A program made the translations under genes and the position numbers. From contig NZ_LNAL01000008.1 in the NCBI RefSeq assembly GCF_001483135.1, positions 372,001-436,000 of the forward strand: DNA of 64,000 bases, given 5' to 3'. This DNA is from Solirubrum puertoriconensis (GTDB taxonomy: Bacteria; Bacteroidota; Bacteroidia; Cytophagales; Hymenobacteraceae). Below, piece by piece: positions 35,213 through 44,034 of this stretch (position 1 is the first letter of the stretch; each line of letters opens with the position of its first letter). The notes below the pieces were generated by a model. The model saw only the letters and a list, made by a program, of their open reading frames with translations, did not search any database and had not been told where the DNA came from.

Positions 35213-36546
35213 TGCAGTAGGCGCTGCTTGTGCGCGGCGGCCTGCGCCGGCTGATCGAACCAGTAATCATCGAGCAGAGGCGCTATTTCCTGCTCCAGCA
35301 CCAGCGCGAGCCAACCGGCAGCAGCGGCAGCATCGGTGGGCGGTTGGCAAAAGTAGCTGTGGCCGAGCTGGAAGTCGGTGCCCAGTTCGGGGTCGTCGGC
35401 TATGGCTTGGTTGAGCTCGTTGAGGCGGGCCAGCAGGCGCTCCGTTACGGTGGTGGGTACGCCGCGTGCCTTCAACAATTGGCGCAACGGCTCGCCAAAC
35501 TCGGGCTGCATCGGCACGAAGGCAAAGCGGCGGCGCAGAGCGTAATCGAGCGGAGCCAACGAGCGGTCGGCCGTGTTCATGGTGCCGATGACATACAGGT
35601 TATCGGGCACGAAAAATCTAGGGGCGTCGGCCGGCGAGTAGGGCAGGCGCACGGCATGGCGCGGCCCGCGCTTATCGGCCTCGAGCAGCACCAGCAACTC
35701 GCCGAAAATGCGGTTCAAATGCCCGCGGTTGATTTCGTCGATGAGCAGCACAAAGGGGCGGTGCGGCTCCTGCGCGGCACGGCGGCACACATCGGGCAGC
35801 ACGCCATCGGCCAGCCGAAAGCCACCCTGCCCATCGGGCCGGAAACCCTGCACAAAGTCCTCGTAGCTATAGCTCGGGTGGAACTGCACCAACTCGATGC
35901 GCGCCTCGTCGGTGGCGCCCAGTAGCAGCCACGCCAGGCGGCGGGCCAAAAAGGTTTTGCCCGTGCCGGGTGGCCCCTGCAAAATCAGGTTCTTTTTCCG
36001 ACCTAGGCCCGCCAGCGCATCGTCAAGCTTTTCAGCCGACACAAAAAGCTCCCGCAACGCCACGGCGCGGTCGTAGGGCTCGGCCGGAGCGGCGCCGTAA
36101 GCCGTGGGTGGTTCCTGGGCTTGCGGACTGGTAGCGGGCAGGGTTGCTGGTGCGGCGGCTTTCTTGTGGGTGGGCAGCGGCACTTCGTCGGCGGCCAGGC
36201 CGGTGTAAAGCTGCTGCAAGGCATCCTGCGCGGCCACGTCGCCATCGAGCGACGAGTTAGCCAGCGTTGGGCGTTTGGTAGTTACAGTGAAGCTCAGGCC
36301 TTCGAGCACTTGGTTGGTGGGCGCGCCGGCGGGCAGCGGCCACTCGGCATCGGTTTGGCCCGTGGCCAGGCGGTAGGCCAGTTGCGCCACCGGGCGCGGC
36401 GGGTAGCGCCGGCCCCGAAACACTAAGTCGTACACGGTGCTGGGCGTCAGCTCCGTGCCTTCGCGGTCGATCTGCCGCAGGGCACGCAGCACATGCTCGC
36501 GGGTAAGCAACGACAGTTCGGAAGGGGCGGTAGGAGTAGCGGCCAT
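35209..36546 (-). CDS. mcrB: McrB-like AAA+ GTPase of a McrBC restriction system
   Basis: 445 residues from the ATG at 36546 (MAATPTAPSELSLL). AAA+ region: Walker A LQGPPGTGKTFLARRLA, Walker B FVLLIDEINRGHLNRIFGELL, and the McrB signature MNTADRSLAPLDYALRRRFAF, whose MNTADRS motif is used for GTP. The N-terminal 90 residues (HVLRALRQIDREGTELTPST, RRYPPRPVAQLAYRLATG) resemble the helical head domain seen in ScoMcrA-like and other modified-DNA endonucleases and may read the modification; this is a tentative assignment. A Pro/Ala-rich linker joins the two. The target modification is unknown. Confidence 0.9.
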   Translation of the reverse strand: MAATPTAPSELSLLTREHVLRALRQIDREGTELTPSTVYDLVFRGRRYPPRPVAQLAYRLATGQTDAEWPLPAGAPTNQVLEGLSFTVTTKRPTLANSSLDGDVAAQDALQQLYTGLAADEVPLPTHKKAAAPATLPATSPQAQEPPTAYGAAPAEPYDRAVALRELFVSAEKLDDALAGLGRKKNLILQGPPGTGKTFLARRLAWLLLGATDEARIELVQFHPSYSYEDFVQGFRPDGQGGFRLADGVLPDVCRRAAQEPHRPFVLLIDEINRGHLNRIFGELLVLLEADKRGPRHAVRLPYSPADAPRFFVPDNLYVIGTMNTADRSLAPLDYALRRRFAFVPMQPEFGEPLRQLLKARGVPTTVTERLLARLNELNQAIADDPELGTDFQLGHSYFCQPPTDAAAAAGWLALVLEQEIAPLLDDYWFDQPAQAAAHKQRLLQ

Positions 36547-36617
36547 GCAAACGGGAAGGTACAGGCAAAACGCCAACTGGGCGGTAGTAGTTCGGAAACC
36601 TAGGTGCCCGCAAAAGC

Positions 36618-36657
36618 CGCGCCCCACACCAGCCACTGGGACCAAGTGCGGGGCGCG
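36618..36657. terminator. GC-rich hairpin upstream of mcrB
   Basis: Twelve-base arms (CGCGCCCCACAC, GTGCGGGGCGCG, one mismatch) lie between the small charged protein gene and mcrB; the left flank has four A. Probably ends the upstream gene. Confidence 0.5.
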
Positions 36658-36676
36658 CTGGGTTGTGCCGTAAGGC

Positions 36677-36862
36677 CTAGCGTTTGTTGCGCTGGTTGCT
36701 TTTCAGGCCCGGGTCGGCGTTGCGCTCGGGGTCGTGCGCCTTGTCCGGAGTGGGGTGGCGGTTGCTGGTCTTCATTGTGTCGGGCCGCTGATCCTCCTGC
36801 TTTTTGCGGTTGGGGTCGTCGTGGGGCGGCGTGGCAGGCACGTTGGTTCGGTTTTTAGTCAT
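36677..36862 (-). CDS. Small, highly charged protein
   Basis: 61 residues with almost no hydrophobic content: MTKNRTNVPATPPHDDPNRK, then repeated basic and acidic residues ending KSNQRNKR. No fold is expected. Similar short, disordered, Asp/Lys/Pro-rich proteins are frequent hypothetical genes in Hymenobacter and relatives. The start ATG follows an AT-rich stretch (GTTTTTAGTC), and the gene has its own downstream hairpin, which supports it as real. A CCTAGG lies 30 bp upstream of the start. Confidence 0.5.
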   Translation of the reverse strand: MTKNRTNVPATPPHDDPNRKKQEDQRPDTMKTSNRHPTPDKAHDPERNADPGLKSNQRNKR

Positions 36863-36967
36863 GGTAGTGGGTGGTTTTGGGTGAAACCATGCCTAGGTGT
36901 ACGCGCCGCAAAGGCGGGTGTTTAACTGCGCAACAAATTGATCATCAGTACGGATGAGCTTGCTGCA

Positions 36968-39061
36968 CTAATCGGCGCGGTGTTCGCGCCTGATGCCCAG
37001 CTTTTTCATGCGTGCCTCTAAGGTTTTGGCATTGATGTCGAGCAGTACGGCTGCGCCTTGTGGCCCACTTACCCGCCCGCCGGTGCGCTGCAGGGCCGCC
37101 ATAATATGGTCGCGCTCTTGTTCGCGCAGCGTCTTGAGGCGGCCGCTGTTGCCCGAGGGTGCTTTTTCGGGTGCTGGCGAGGCCGAGAAGCCCGCAAACT
37201 CGAGGTAGGGGCCCGTGGAGGCAATAACGGCACGCTCAATTACGTGCTCCAGTTCCCGGATATTGCCTGGCCAGTTGTACCGCTGCAGGGCTTTCAGGTC
37301 GCGGGGGCGCAGGCCGCGCACAGGTTTGCCCAGCTTTTTGGTAAAACGCTCTAGAAAGTGGCGCACCAGCGGCTCCACGTCCTCGGGCCGCTCGCGCAGG
37401 GGCGGCAGGTGAATCGGAAATACATCGAGGCGGTAGTACAAGTCGGCCCGGAACCGGCCGGCCGCTACTTCTTCTTCCAGCACGCGGTTGGTGGCAGCAA
37501 TTACGCGCACATCGGTGCGGATTACGCGCCGGCCGCCAATGCGCTCGAACTCTTTTTCTTGCAGCACCCGCAACAGCTTGGCCTGCAAGTCGAGGGGCAA
37601 CTCGCCTATTTCATCAAGGAAGATGGTGCCGCCATCGGCCAACTCGAATTTGCCAATGCGCCGGTCGTGCGCTCCCGTAAAGGCGCCTTTCTCGTGGCCA
37701 AACAGCTCGCTCTCGATGAGCTGAGCGGGCAGGGCTGCGCAGTTGATCTTGATTAGGGCCCGCTCCTTACGCGGCGAGTGGTTGTGTAGGGCCCTCGCTA
37801 CCAACTCTTTGCCGGTGCCAGTTTCGCCGGTTATCAACACGGTGGTATCGGTAGGGGCTACTTGCTCTACACGCGTAAACACCTGCTGCATCACGGCGCT
37901 GCTGCCCACAAACTCGCCAAACCGCGCCGCGGCTGTGTCGTTTATTTCGTCGATCAGGTAGGTTCGTTCGCGCTCGAGCTGGGTGCGCAAGGCCTCAATT
38001 TGCTCGAAGGCAAACACGTTTTGGATGGCCAGCCGGATTTGCGGTACTAAGCTCTGAATCAGTTCCAGCGAATCCTCCAAAAAGGCATCGGGCTGCCGGC
38101 TGGCCATAATGAGCGAGGCCACCGGCTCGCCCTCGAGATGGAGCGGCGCGCATAGAATGGACCGAGTGCCACGTTGCTCGCGGATGTAGCGCAACAGCAC
38201 AAACTGCTCGGCCAGCGCATCGAAAGCCTCGCCCACGTACACGCCAGGGCGCGAAAACAGCTCCACCACGGCCTCGCGTGCGGCTTCAGCCTCCGGAAAC
38301 ACGCCGTCGCGGTCTTCATCGAGGGCTACAAAGTTGCCGTCGGGCTCTTTGCCAAACTCGGCAAATGCCCGCGTGGGTGTGCTGGGTACCCGAATGCGCA
38401 CCCCAAAGTAGTCGCAGGGCACCACGCGGTTGATTTCGGTGGCAATGGTATGGAATAGCTCGCCTCGCTCCTTGATGCGCAATAACGCGTTGTTGAGGGT
38501 GAGCTGCATGGTTTTCTGCTGCTCGCGCTTGGCAATGTCTTCGAAGGCCAAGGTGTTCGAAACCGCTACGGCTACTAGGCTGCCAATCTTTTCGAGCAAG
38601 TCGGTATCGGCGGGCGCAAACTCGGGCTGGCGTCGGGCAACCAACGACATCATGCCGATTAGCTGCCCGCCCGTGCGCAAGGGCACCACTGTGAGGTAGC
38701 GCATGCCGCTGGCCAGTAAAGCCATAAAAGGCTGAAAGCTGGAATACTCCTGTTGCAACTCTTGCAAATCGTACTGGTGCAAACCTGGCTGCCGCACCAT
38801 ATGCTCAATGGGGGTAGCCTCGATGGGCGAGCGGGCATTCCGCTGCACTATACTGTCGGGGAGCAGCAACTCGCCTAGGTAGTCGCGCATAAATACGCGG
38901 CGGTACTGGTGCTCGGCGTCGAAAGTGATGATGGTAACGGCGTCGAACGGGAAGATGAGCCGCAGCTTTTCGGTAACGGTGCGGAAGAGCGACTCCTTAT
39001 TGCGGGTAGTAGCAATGGCGTCGTTAAGGTAAAGCAGCAGCGAGTCGTCCTGGTCGGGCAT
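36968..39061 (-). CDS. Sigma-54-dependent transcription activator with two GAF domains (FhlA/NorR-like layout)
   Basis: 697 residues. Two GAF-type sensor domains lie at about 10-175 ([34 protein letters not shown]) and 190-350 ([23 protein letters not shown]). A coiled linker leads to the sigma-54 AAA+ domain, with Walker A GETGTGKE near 410, the sigma-54 contact loop GAFTGA near 460 and Walker [14 protein letters not shown] Fis-type HTH ends the protein ([40 protein letters not shown]). An intact GAFTGA indicates that it works with RpoN. Divergent from the efflux operon at 39274; twin dyads lie between. No receiver domain; the GAF ligand is unknown. Confidence 0.95.
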   Translation of the reverse strand: MPDQDDSLLLYLNDAIATTRNKESLFRTVTEKLRLIFPFDAVTIITFDAEHQYRRVFMRDYLGELLLPDSIVQRNARSPIEATPIEHMVRQPGLHQYDLQELQQEYSSFQPFMALLASGMRYLTVVPLRTGGQLIGMMSLVARRQPEFAPADTDLLEKIGSLVAVAVSNTLAFEDIAKREQQKTMQLTLNNALLRIKERGELFHTIATEINRVVPCDYFGVRIRVPSTPTRAFAEFGKEPDGNFVALDEDRDGVFPEAEAAREAVVELFSRPGVYVGEAFDALAEQFVLLRYIREQRGTRSILCAPLHLEGEPVASLIMASRQPDAFLEDSLELIQSLVPQIRLAIQNVFAFEQIEALRTQLERERTYLIDEINDTAAARFGEFVGSSAVMQQVFTRVEQVAPTDTTVLITGETGTGKELVARALHNHSPRKERALIKINCAALPAQLIESELFGHEKGAFTGAHDRRIGKFELADGGTIFLDEIGELPLDLQAKLLRVLQEKEFERIGGRRVIRTDVRVIAATNRVLEEEVAAGRFRADLYYRLDVFPIHLPPLRERPEDVEPLVRHFLERFTKKLGKPVRGLRPRDLKALQRYNWPGNIRELEHVIERAVIASTGPYLEFAGFSASPAPEKAPSGNSGRLKTLREQERDHIMAALQRTGGRVSGPQGAAVLLDINAKTLEARMKKLGIRREHRAD

Positions 39062-39069
39062 GTATGCAT

Positions 39070-39085
39070 TCCTGAAATATCAGGA
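39070..39085. promoter_or_regulatory. Upstream activator-like site 1
   Basis: Perfect dyad TCCTGAAATATCAGGA. It begins 9 bp from the start codon of the sigma-54 activator gene, so it could serve both activation of the divergent efflux operon and autoregulation. Confidence 0.6.
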
Positions 39086-39101
39086 GCTAAGATGTAGGAT
39101 T

Positions 39102-39117
39102 TCCTTAAATATGAGGA
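39102..39117. promoter_or_regulatory. Upstream activator-like site 2
   Basis: TCCTTAAATATGAGGA, differing from site 1 at two positions. Centre-to-centre spacing is 32 bp, close to three helical turns, so both would lie on one DNA face as expected for an enhancer-binding protein. Confidence 0.6.
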
Positions 39118-39224
39118 TAAGCAAACAGGCGTAAAGTATGTTAGTTGCAGCTATTATTAAAAAAATAATGCGTTTAGAGTTAGTAGATGCATTTTTTTCA
39201 CAAATTTTTAATGCGTGCCACTAC

Positions 39225-39240
39225 TTGGCACAGGGTTGGG
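39225..39240 (+). promoter_or_regulatory. Possible sigma-54 (-24/-12) promoter of the efflux operon
   Basis: TTGGCAC at 39225-39231 fits the -24 element exactly. The -12 side reads TTGGG rather than TTGCW, so this is an imperfect match. It lies 34 bp before the tolC ATG and about 110-150 bp downstream of the two dyads, the usual geometry for sigma-54 activation. Confidence 0.4.
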
Positions 39241-39273
39241 TAACAGCGGGACGACCTTCAACAGTCATCCGCT

Positions 39274-40599
39274 ATGAATTCTCGATATAAACTTGCTGCT
39301 CCCTTGCTGGCCCTAGGTCTGTTGGTTGGAGGAGCAGCACATGCCCAAAGCCCGATTGCAGCGCCCGATTCGCTGACGCTGGGTGCCACGGTGCAGGCCG
39401 TACTCGATGCCAACCCCGCTATTACGGCGCTGGAAGAGCAAGTGAACGTGGCCCAGGCCCGCGTAGCTCAGAGCCGAGCCGGCTTAAACCCGGTGATTAC
39501 AGGCGTGGCTACTTATACCCGCATCGACCCGGTAGTGAAATTGCAGCTGGCGGCCGACGGGCCGGCCTTTCAGCTTGCTCCCAACAACAACTACGACGCC
39601 CACATTGCGGCGCAGTACGCCCTTACCGACTTCGGCAAAACCCGCGCGACCATCGACTTGGCTGAGGGCCAGCGCCAGACAGCCATCGACAACATTGTGG
39701 TTACCCGACGCGACCTGGCTTACAACGCGGCGCAGCTCTACTACAACATCCTGTTCCTGCGCGAAAGCATTCGGGTGCAGGAGGCGCAGATTGCGTCCCT
39801 AGGTCAGCACCAGCGCGAAATGGAAAAGCGCGTGCAGGGCGGTGTTAGCACCAATTTCGACGTGACAACCACGAAGGTGCGCATTGCGCAGGCTGAAAAC
39901 GGACGCATCGATTTGCAGAACCAGCTCCGGAACCAGCAAACGCAGCTGGCTCGCCTGCTGCACAAGCCCGAGTACGTGGAGGTGCCCGTAAGCGGCCGCC
40001 TGAGCTACCAGCCCGGCAACGTGGATGTAAACGCCGCCATCAGCCAAGCACTGGAGCGCCGCCCCGAGATTAAGCTGGCCCGCGACGCCGAGAACACGGC
40101 CAATCTGCAGCTGCGCGTAGCCGAGCACAGCGACAAACCCGTGCTAGGTATTGGCGCGCAGGCCGGTGCCAAAAACGGCTACCAGCCCGAGCTAAACCGC
40201 ATTCGGCCGAACACGGTGGGCGTGGTGCAGCTTTCGGTACCGATCTACGACGGCGGCCGCAACAAGCAGCAGCGCGTAGAGGCCAATGCGGGCATTCGGG
40301 CTGCCCAAGCCCGCACCCTCGATGTGCAGGAGCAGGTGCGCGCCGATGTACGCCAGGCTGTGAACAACATGCAAGCCAGCGCTGCCCGCTTCAACAACGC
40401 CGAGGTGCAGGTAACGCAGGCATCCGACGCGCTTAACCGCGCCAAATCGCGCTACCGCTACGACGTGGGCACCAACCTCGATGTGCTCGATGCCGAAACG
40501 CAGCTGGCCCAAGCCCGCCTCTCGCGTTTGCAGGCCATCTATAACTACACCCTAGGTCAGTACCAACTCAAGCGCGCCGTGGGCGAGCAAATCTGGTAA
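39274..40599 (+). CDS. TolC-family outer-membrane efflux protein
   Basis: 441 residues; signal peptide ends GGAAHAQ. Two OEP repeats: the first has LEEQVNVAQARVAQSRAGLNP and the second has ALERRPEIKLARDAENTANLQLRVAEHS. Long helices and strands match the trimeric outer-membrane channel of tripartite pumps (QARLSRLQAIYNYTLGQYQLKRAVG near the end). It would connect with the HlyD-like adaptor and EmrB-like transporter encoded downstream. First gene of the operon; the next gene starts one base after its stop codon. Confidence 0.93.
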   Translation: MNSRYKLAAPLLALGLLVGGAAHAQSPIAAPDSLTLGATVQAVLDANPAITALEEQVNVAQARVAQSRAGLNPVITGVATYTRIDPVVKLQLAADGPAFQLAPNNNYDAHIAAQYALTDFGKTRATIDLAEGQRQTAIDNIVVTRRDLAYNAAQLYYNILFLRESIRVQEAQIASLGQHQREMEKRVQGGVSTNFDVTTTKVRIAQAENGRIDLQNQLRNQQTQLARLLHKPEYVEVPVSGRLSYQPGNVDVNAAISQALERRPEIKLARDAENTANLQLRVAEHSDKPVLGIGAQAGAKNGYQPELNRIRPNTVGVVQLSVPIYDGGRNKQQRVEANAGIRAAQARTLDVQEQVRADVRQAVNNMQASAARFNNAEVQVTQASDALNRAKSRYRYDVGTNLDVLDAETQLAQARLSRLQAIYNYTLGQYQLKRAVGEQIW

Positions 40600-40600
40600 C

Positions 40601-41041
40601 ATGCACTTGTCCAAGGTTCTTTGTCCGCTTGACTTTTCGGCTGCCACGCTGCCGCTGCTCGCCTACGCGGCAGCACTGGCCCGCGCCACCGGTGCCGAGC
40701 TGTGCCTGCTGCACGTGCAGGAGCCGCAACCCGTGCTCAGCGGAGCTGATGAGCAGGCTGGCCTCGATGTAACTGCCGAGCTGGCCCAGGCCGCACAAGT
40801 GGCCCGGCAAGCCGGTGCGGCCCGCGTAAGCACGCACCTGCGCCACGGCGATGCTGCCCGCGAGATAGTACGCGCGGCCGAAGAAAGCGGCGCCGACCTG
40901 ATGGTTATCGGCTCGCACGGCCAAACCGGGCTTACCCGCTTTCTGATGGGCAATACTGCCGAGTACGTGGTGCGCACCGCGCCGTGCGCCACCCTGCTTG
41001 TAAAACCCCAAGGCACCGACGCCTACCGGCGCTCCGCCTAA
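40601..41041 (+). CDS. Universal stress protein (UspA family)
   Basis: 146 residues, a single Usp domain. The opening KVLCPLDFSAATLPLLAYAAALA is typical, and the nucleotide-binding signature G-2x-G-9x-G-(S/T) is present as GSHGQTGLTRFLMGNTAEYVV. It would therefore bind ATP. The start is one base after the tolC stop, so it is co-transcribed with the pump. Usp proteins respond to stress or starvation; a role in regulating the pump is inference from position. Confidence 0.92.
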   Translation: MHLSKVLCPLDFSAATLPLLAYAAALARATGAELCLLHVQEPQPVLSGADEQAGLDVTAELAQAAQVARQAGAARVSTHLRHGDAAREIVRAAEESGADLMVIGSHGQTGLTRFLMGNTAEYVVRTAPCATLLVKPQGTDAYRRSA

Positions 41042-41087
41042 ATCAAACTCTTCTTTCGATATCTCACTTCAACGCTTCCGATAAGTA

Positions 41088-42206
41088 ATGGCAACGCAAG
41101 AACCGGTTGTAGACCGCCACACTCCGCAAACTGGCGGCCCGGCCCAGCCCGCCGTTGACACCGCCTACGACGAGCAGCCCGAGGGCAGCAAGCGCCGTCC
41201 GATTCTATACATCATCCTGGCCCTGGTCCTGCTCGTGGGCGGCTACTTTGGCTACCAGCGCTACCAGTTTGGCCAAACCCACGAAGAAACCGACGACGCC
41301 CAAGTAGAAGGCGACATTTACCCCGTGCTGCCCCGCGTAGGCGGCCCCGTGCTCGAGGTAAAGGTTGACGACAACCAGCAGGTAAAGCAGGGCGACGTGC
41401 TCGTTACCCTCGACCCGGCCGACTACCAGCAGCGCGTAAATGCCGCGCAGGCTGCCCTGGCCGCCGCACAAGCCAACGTAGTAGCTGCCCGCGCCGCCGT
41501 GGGTACGGCACAAGCCAACGTAGGCCAGGCCCAATCGGCCATTGGCGTAAGCGAAGCCAACCGCACCCGCTTGGAGCGCGACCTAAAGCGCAGCCAGTTC
41601 TTGCGTAAGGAAGACATCATTCCGCAGAGCGAACTGGATGCCGTGCAGGCAAACCTGAAAGCTACCACCGCCCAGCGCGCTACGGCCGCCGAGCAGGTGC
41701 AAGTAGCGCGCCAGCAAGTAGCGGCGGCCCAGCAGCAGGTAGCCGTGGCCGAAGCCGTGGTAAAGCAGCGCCAGGCCGACCTCGACAACGCGCAGTTGCA
41801 GCTGAGCTACACCACCATTAAGGCGCCGGCCAACGGTACGGTAGCCAAGAAGGGCGTGCAGCCCGGCCAAGTAGTACAACCCGGCCAGCAGCTGATGGGC
41901 CTGGTAGCCAGCAACCGCACCTGGATCATCGCCAACTTCAAGGAAACCCAGCTCGAGAACATGCGCGTGGGCCAGCCCGTGGAGGTTGAGGTAGATGCTT
42001 ACCCCAACGAGGAGTTCCGCGGCCATATCGAGTCGCTCTCGCCGGCTACGGGCGCCCGTTTTGCCCTGCTACCCCCCGACAACGCCTCGGGCAACTTCGT
42101 GAAGGTGACGCAGCGCGTGCCGGTGAAGATTATGCTGGATAAAGTAGACCCCGAGCACCCGCTGCGCGCCGGTATGAGCGTGACGGCTACTGTGCAGGTG
42201 AAATAA
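41088..42206 (+). CDS. HlyD/EmrA-family periplasmic adaptor protein
   Basis: 372 residues. One N-terminal membrane span (PILYIILALVLLVGGYFGYQ), then the adaptor layout: lipoyl half-motif (VEGDIYPVLPRVGGPVLEVKVDDNQQVKQGDVLVTLD in pieces), a long coiled-coil hairpin (about 120-215, rich in Ala/Gln) and the second lipoyl half with TTIKAPANGTVAKKGVQPGQ. It bridges the EmrB-type transporter and TolC. The cytoplasmic N-terminus carries about 40 Pro/Thr/Gln-rich residues. Third gene of the operon; a long inverted repeat follows. Confidence 0.94.
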   Translation: MATQEPVVDRHTPQTGGPAQPAVDTAYDEQPEGSKRRPILYIILALVLLVGGYFGYQRYQFGQTHEETDDAQVEGDIYPVLPRVGGPVLEVKVDDNQQVKQGDVLVTLDPADYQQRVNAAQAALAAAQANVVAARAAVGTAQANVGQAQSAIGVSEANRTRLERDLKRSQFLRKEDIIPQSELDAVQANLKATTAQRATAAEQVQVARQQVAAAQQQVAVAEAVVKQRQADLDNAQLQLSYTTIKAPANGTVAKKGVQPGQVVQPGQQLMGLVASNRTWIIANFKETQLENMRVGQPVEVEVDAYPNEEFRGHIESLSPATGARFALLPPDNASGNFVKVTQRVPVKIMLDKVDPEHPLRAGMSVTATVQVK

Positions 42207-42218
42207 CTCATGCACCGC

Positions 42219-42308
42219 CCTGGGCAGAGCAAGGCGCTTTGCAACAGAAGAGAGGAGGTTGGGCGGTTGCCGCTGCCCGGCGCGCAAAGTGCCTTCGCTC
42301 TGCCCAGG
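42219..42308. repeat. Long imperfect inverted repeat between the adaptor and transporter genes
   Basis: Arms of 24-25 bases, beginning CCTGGGCAGAGC and ending GCTCTGCCCAGG, pair with one bulge and one mismatch around a 41-base spacer. In the mRNA it would form a stable stem just after the hlyD-like stop and before the emrB-like start. There is no T-run, so it is more likely a processing or attenuation element than a terminator. Confidence 0.65.
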
Positions 42309-42330
42309 ATAGTGCCTTAACCCCAAGGCA

Positions 42331-43902
42331 TTGGAAACCGGATTTACCAAGTGGATCATCGTCGTCACGGTGGTGATGTGCTGCCTGCTGGAGCTCATCG
42401 ATACCAGCATCGTGAACGTGGCCCTTACCCAAATGATGGGTAACCTATCGGCCACGCAGCAAGAGGTAAGCTGGGTAGTGGCTTCCTACGCCATTGCCAA
42501 CGTCATCGTCATTCCGATGACGGGCTTCTTGGCCGAGCAGTTCGGCCGCAAAAACTACTACCTGTTCTCGGTTATCCTGTTCACGCTGGCCTCCATGGCT
42601 TGCGGGCAGAGCACCAACATTTGGGAGCTGGTAGCCTTCCGCTTTATTCAGGGCATTGGCGGCGGGGCGCTTATGGCTACCTCGCAGGCTATCCTGATCG
42701 ATACCTTCCCGCCCCAGCAGCTGGCCCTAGGCCAGGCGCTGTTTGGCATGGGCGTCATCATCGGGCCTACCATCGGCCCAACCCTAGGTGGCTACATCGT
42801 GGATAACTACGACTGGCCCTGGATCTTCTACGTGAACGTGCCGGTGGGCGTCTTGGCCGCCATCTTCACGGTGTTGTTCATCCGCGACCCGGAGCGCATC
42901 AAGAACGCCATCCGGCGGCCCATTGGTGAAATTGACTGGCTGGGTATCTTCCTGCTGGTGCTGGGTGTGGGCTCGTTGCAGCTGGTGCTGGAGCAGGGCG
43001 AGTCGGAAGACTGGTTTGAAAGCGCCTTCATCTTGGCTTTCACGCTACTTACCATCATTGGCATGGCGGGCTTTGTATGGCGCGAGCTTACGGCCAAGCA
43101 ACCGGTGGTCGATCTGCGTGTGCTGGGCAAAAGCCGCAACCTGTCGGTAGGCGCGTTCTTGTCGTTTATCCTGGGCTTCGGCTTGTTTGCCTCGGTATTT
43201 GTGTTCCCGATTTTTTGCCAGCGCATCCTGGGCTTTACGGCGGCGCAAACCGGCGAAATCCTGCTGCCGGGTGCTTTGCTCTCGGGCTTCATGATGCCGA
43301 TTGTGGGCAAGTCCATCCAAAAGGGCATTTCGCAGAAGTTCATCCTGCCCTTGGGCTTCATCATCTTCTTCGTGTTCTCGTACTGGATGAGCACGCAGAT
43401 TTCGCCTACCGCCGGCGAAAGCGACTTTTTCTGGCCGCTGCTGCTCCGCGGGTTTGGGCTAAGCTTGCTCTTCCTGCCCATTACTACCATGTCGTTGGCG
43501 GGGCTGAGCGGCAAGGACGCCGGCCAGGCGGCAGGCCTCACCGGTATGATTCGCCAGTTGGGCGGCTCCTTTGGCGTGGCGCTGGTGGGTACCTACCTCG
43601 AGCGCACCACCATGCAAAACCGCGTGGGGCTGCTGCCGAACATCTCGCTCTACGACCCCGAAACGCAGCAGCGCATGCAGGGGCTGATAGCCAATTTCAT
43701 GTCGAAAGGCGCCGACTTTATGCAGGCCCAGCGCCAAGCCTACGCGGCCCTCGAGGGCATGCTGATGAAGCAAACCGCCCTGATTACCTATAGCCAGATC
43801 TTCCTGATGATCGGTACCTTTTTCCTGCTCTGCATTCCGCTGATTCTGCTCATCAAACGGGTCCGCCCCGGCGAGAAAGTGGACCTGAACGCAGCGCACT
43901 AA
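42331..43902 (+). CDS. EmrB/QacA-family (DHA2) drug:H+ antiporter
   Basis: 523 residues with 14 predicted spans. MFS DHA2 features: KWIIVVTVVMCCLLELIDTSIVNVAL (motif D1 region LD-TIVNVALP-like), GFLAEQFGRKNYYLFS (motif A) and GQALFGMGVIIGPTIGPTLGGYI (motif C). The start is assigned to TTG at 42331 because no ATG precedes TM1 and homologues begin with a similar E-x-GF-x-KW segment. With TolC and HlyD/EmrA homologues upstream, it completes a tripartite pump across both membranes. The substrate is unknown. Confidence 0.94.
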   Translation: METGFTKWIIVVTVVMCCLLELIDTSIVNVALTQMMGNLSATQQEVSWVVASYAIANVIVIPMTGFLAEQFGRKNYYLFSVILFTLASMACGQSTNIWELVAFRFIQGIGGGALMATSQAILIDTFPPQQLALGQALFGMGVIIGPTIGPTLGGYIVDNYDWPWIFYVNVPVGVLAAIFTVLFIRDPERIKNAIRRPIGEIDWLGIFLLVLGVGSLQLVLEQGESEDWFESAFILAFTLLTIIGMAGFVWRELTAKQPVVDLRVLGKSRNLSVGAFLSFILGFGLFASVFVFPIFCQRILGFTAAQTGEILLPGALLSGFMMPIVGKSIQKGISQKFILPLGFIIFFVFSYWMSTQISPTAGESDFFWPLLLRGFGLSLLFLPITTMSLAGLSGKDAGQAAGLTGMIRQLGGSFGVALVGTYLERTTMQNRVGLLPNISLYDPETQQRMQGLIANFMSKGADFMQAQRQAYAALEGMLMKQTALITYSQIFLMIGTFFLLCIPLILLIKRVRPGEKVDLNAAH

Positions 43903-43952
43903 CCCCAAGCAGGAGAGAGGAGAGTAGCTTGGAGTTAGCAGCGGGAAAAAGC

Positions 43953-43984
43953 AACAGCCCCGGCCGGTTTCGGTCGGGGCTGTT
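43953..43984 (+). terminator. Terminator of the efflux operon
   Basis: Arms AACAGCCCCG and CGGGGCTGTT flank a 12-base loop, followed by a T-rich stretch. Confidence 0.8.
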
Positions 43985-44034
43985 CTGTTTTGGGGCAAGC
44001 CCTAGGTGGTGCCCCGGCGCGCCGAAGCAAAGAG

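Noticed and set aside
36618-36657. GC-rich hairpin before mcrB as a riboswitch
   Set aside because: It is a single simple stem with no further structure, best read as a weak terminator of the small upstream gene.
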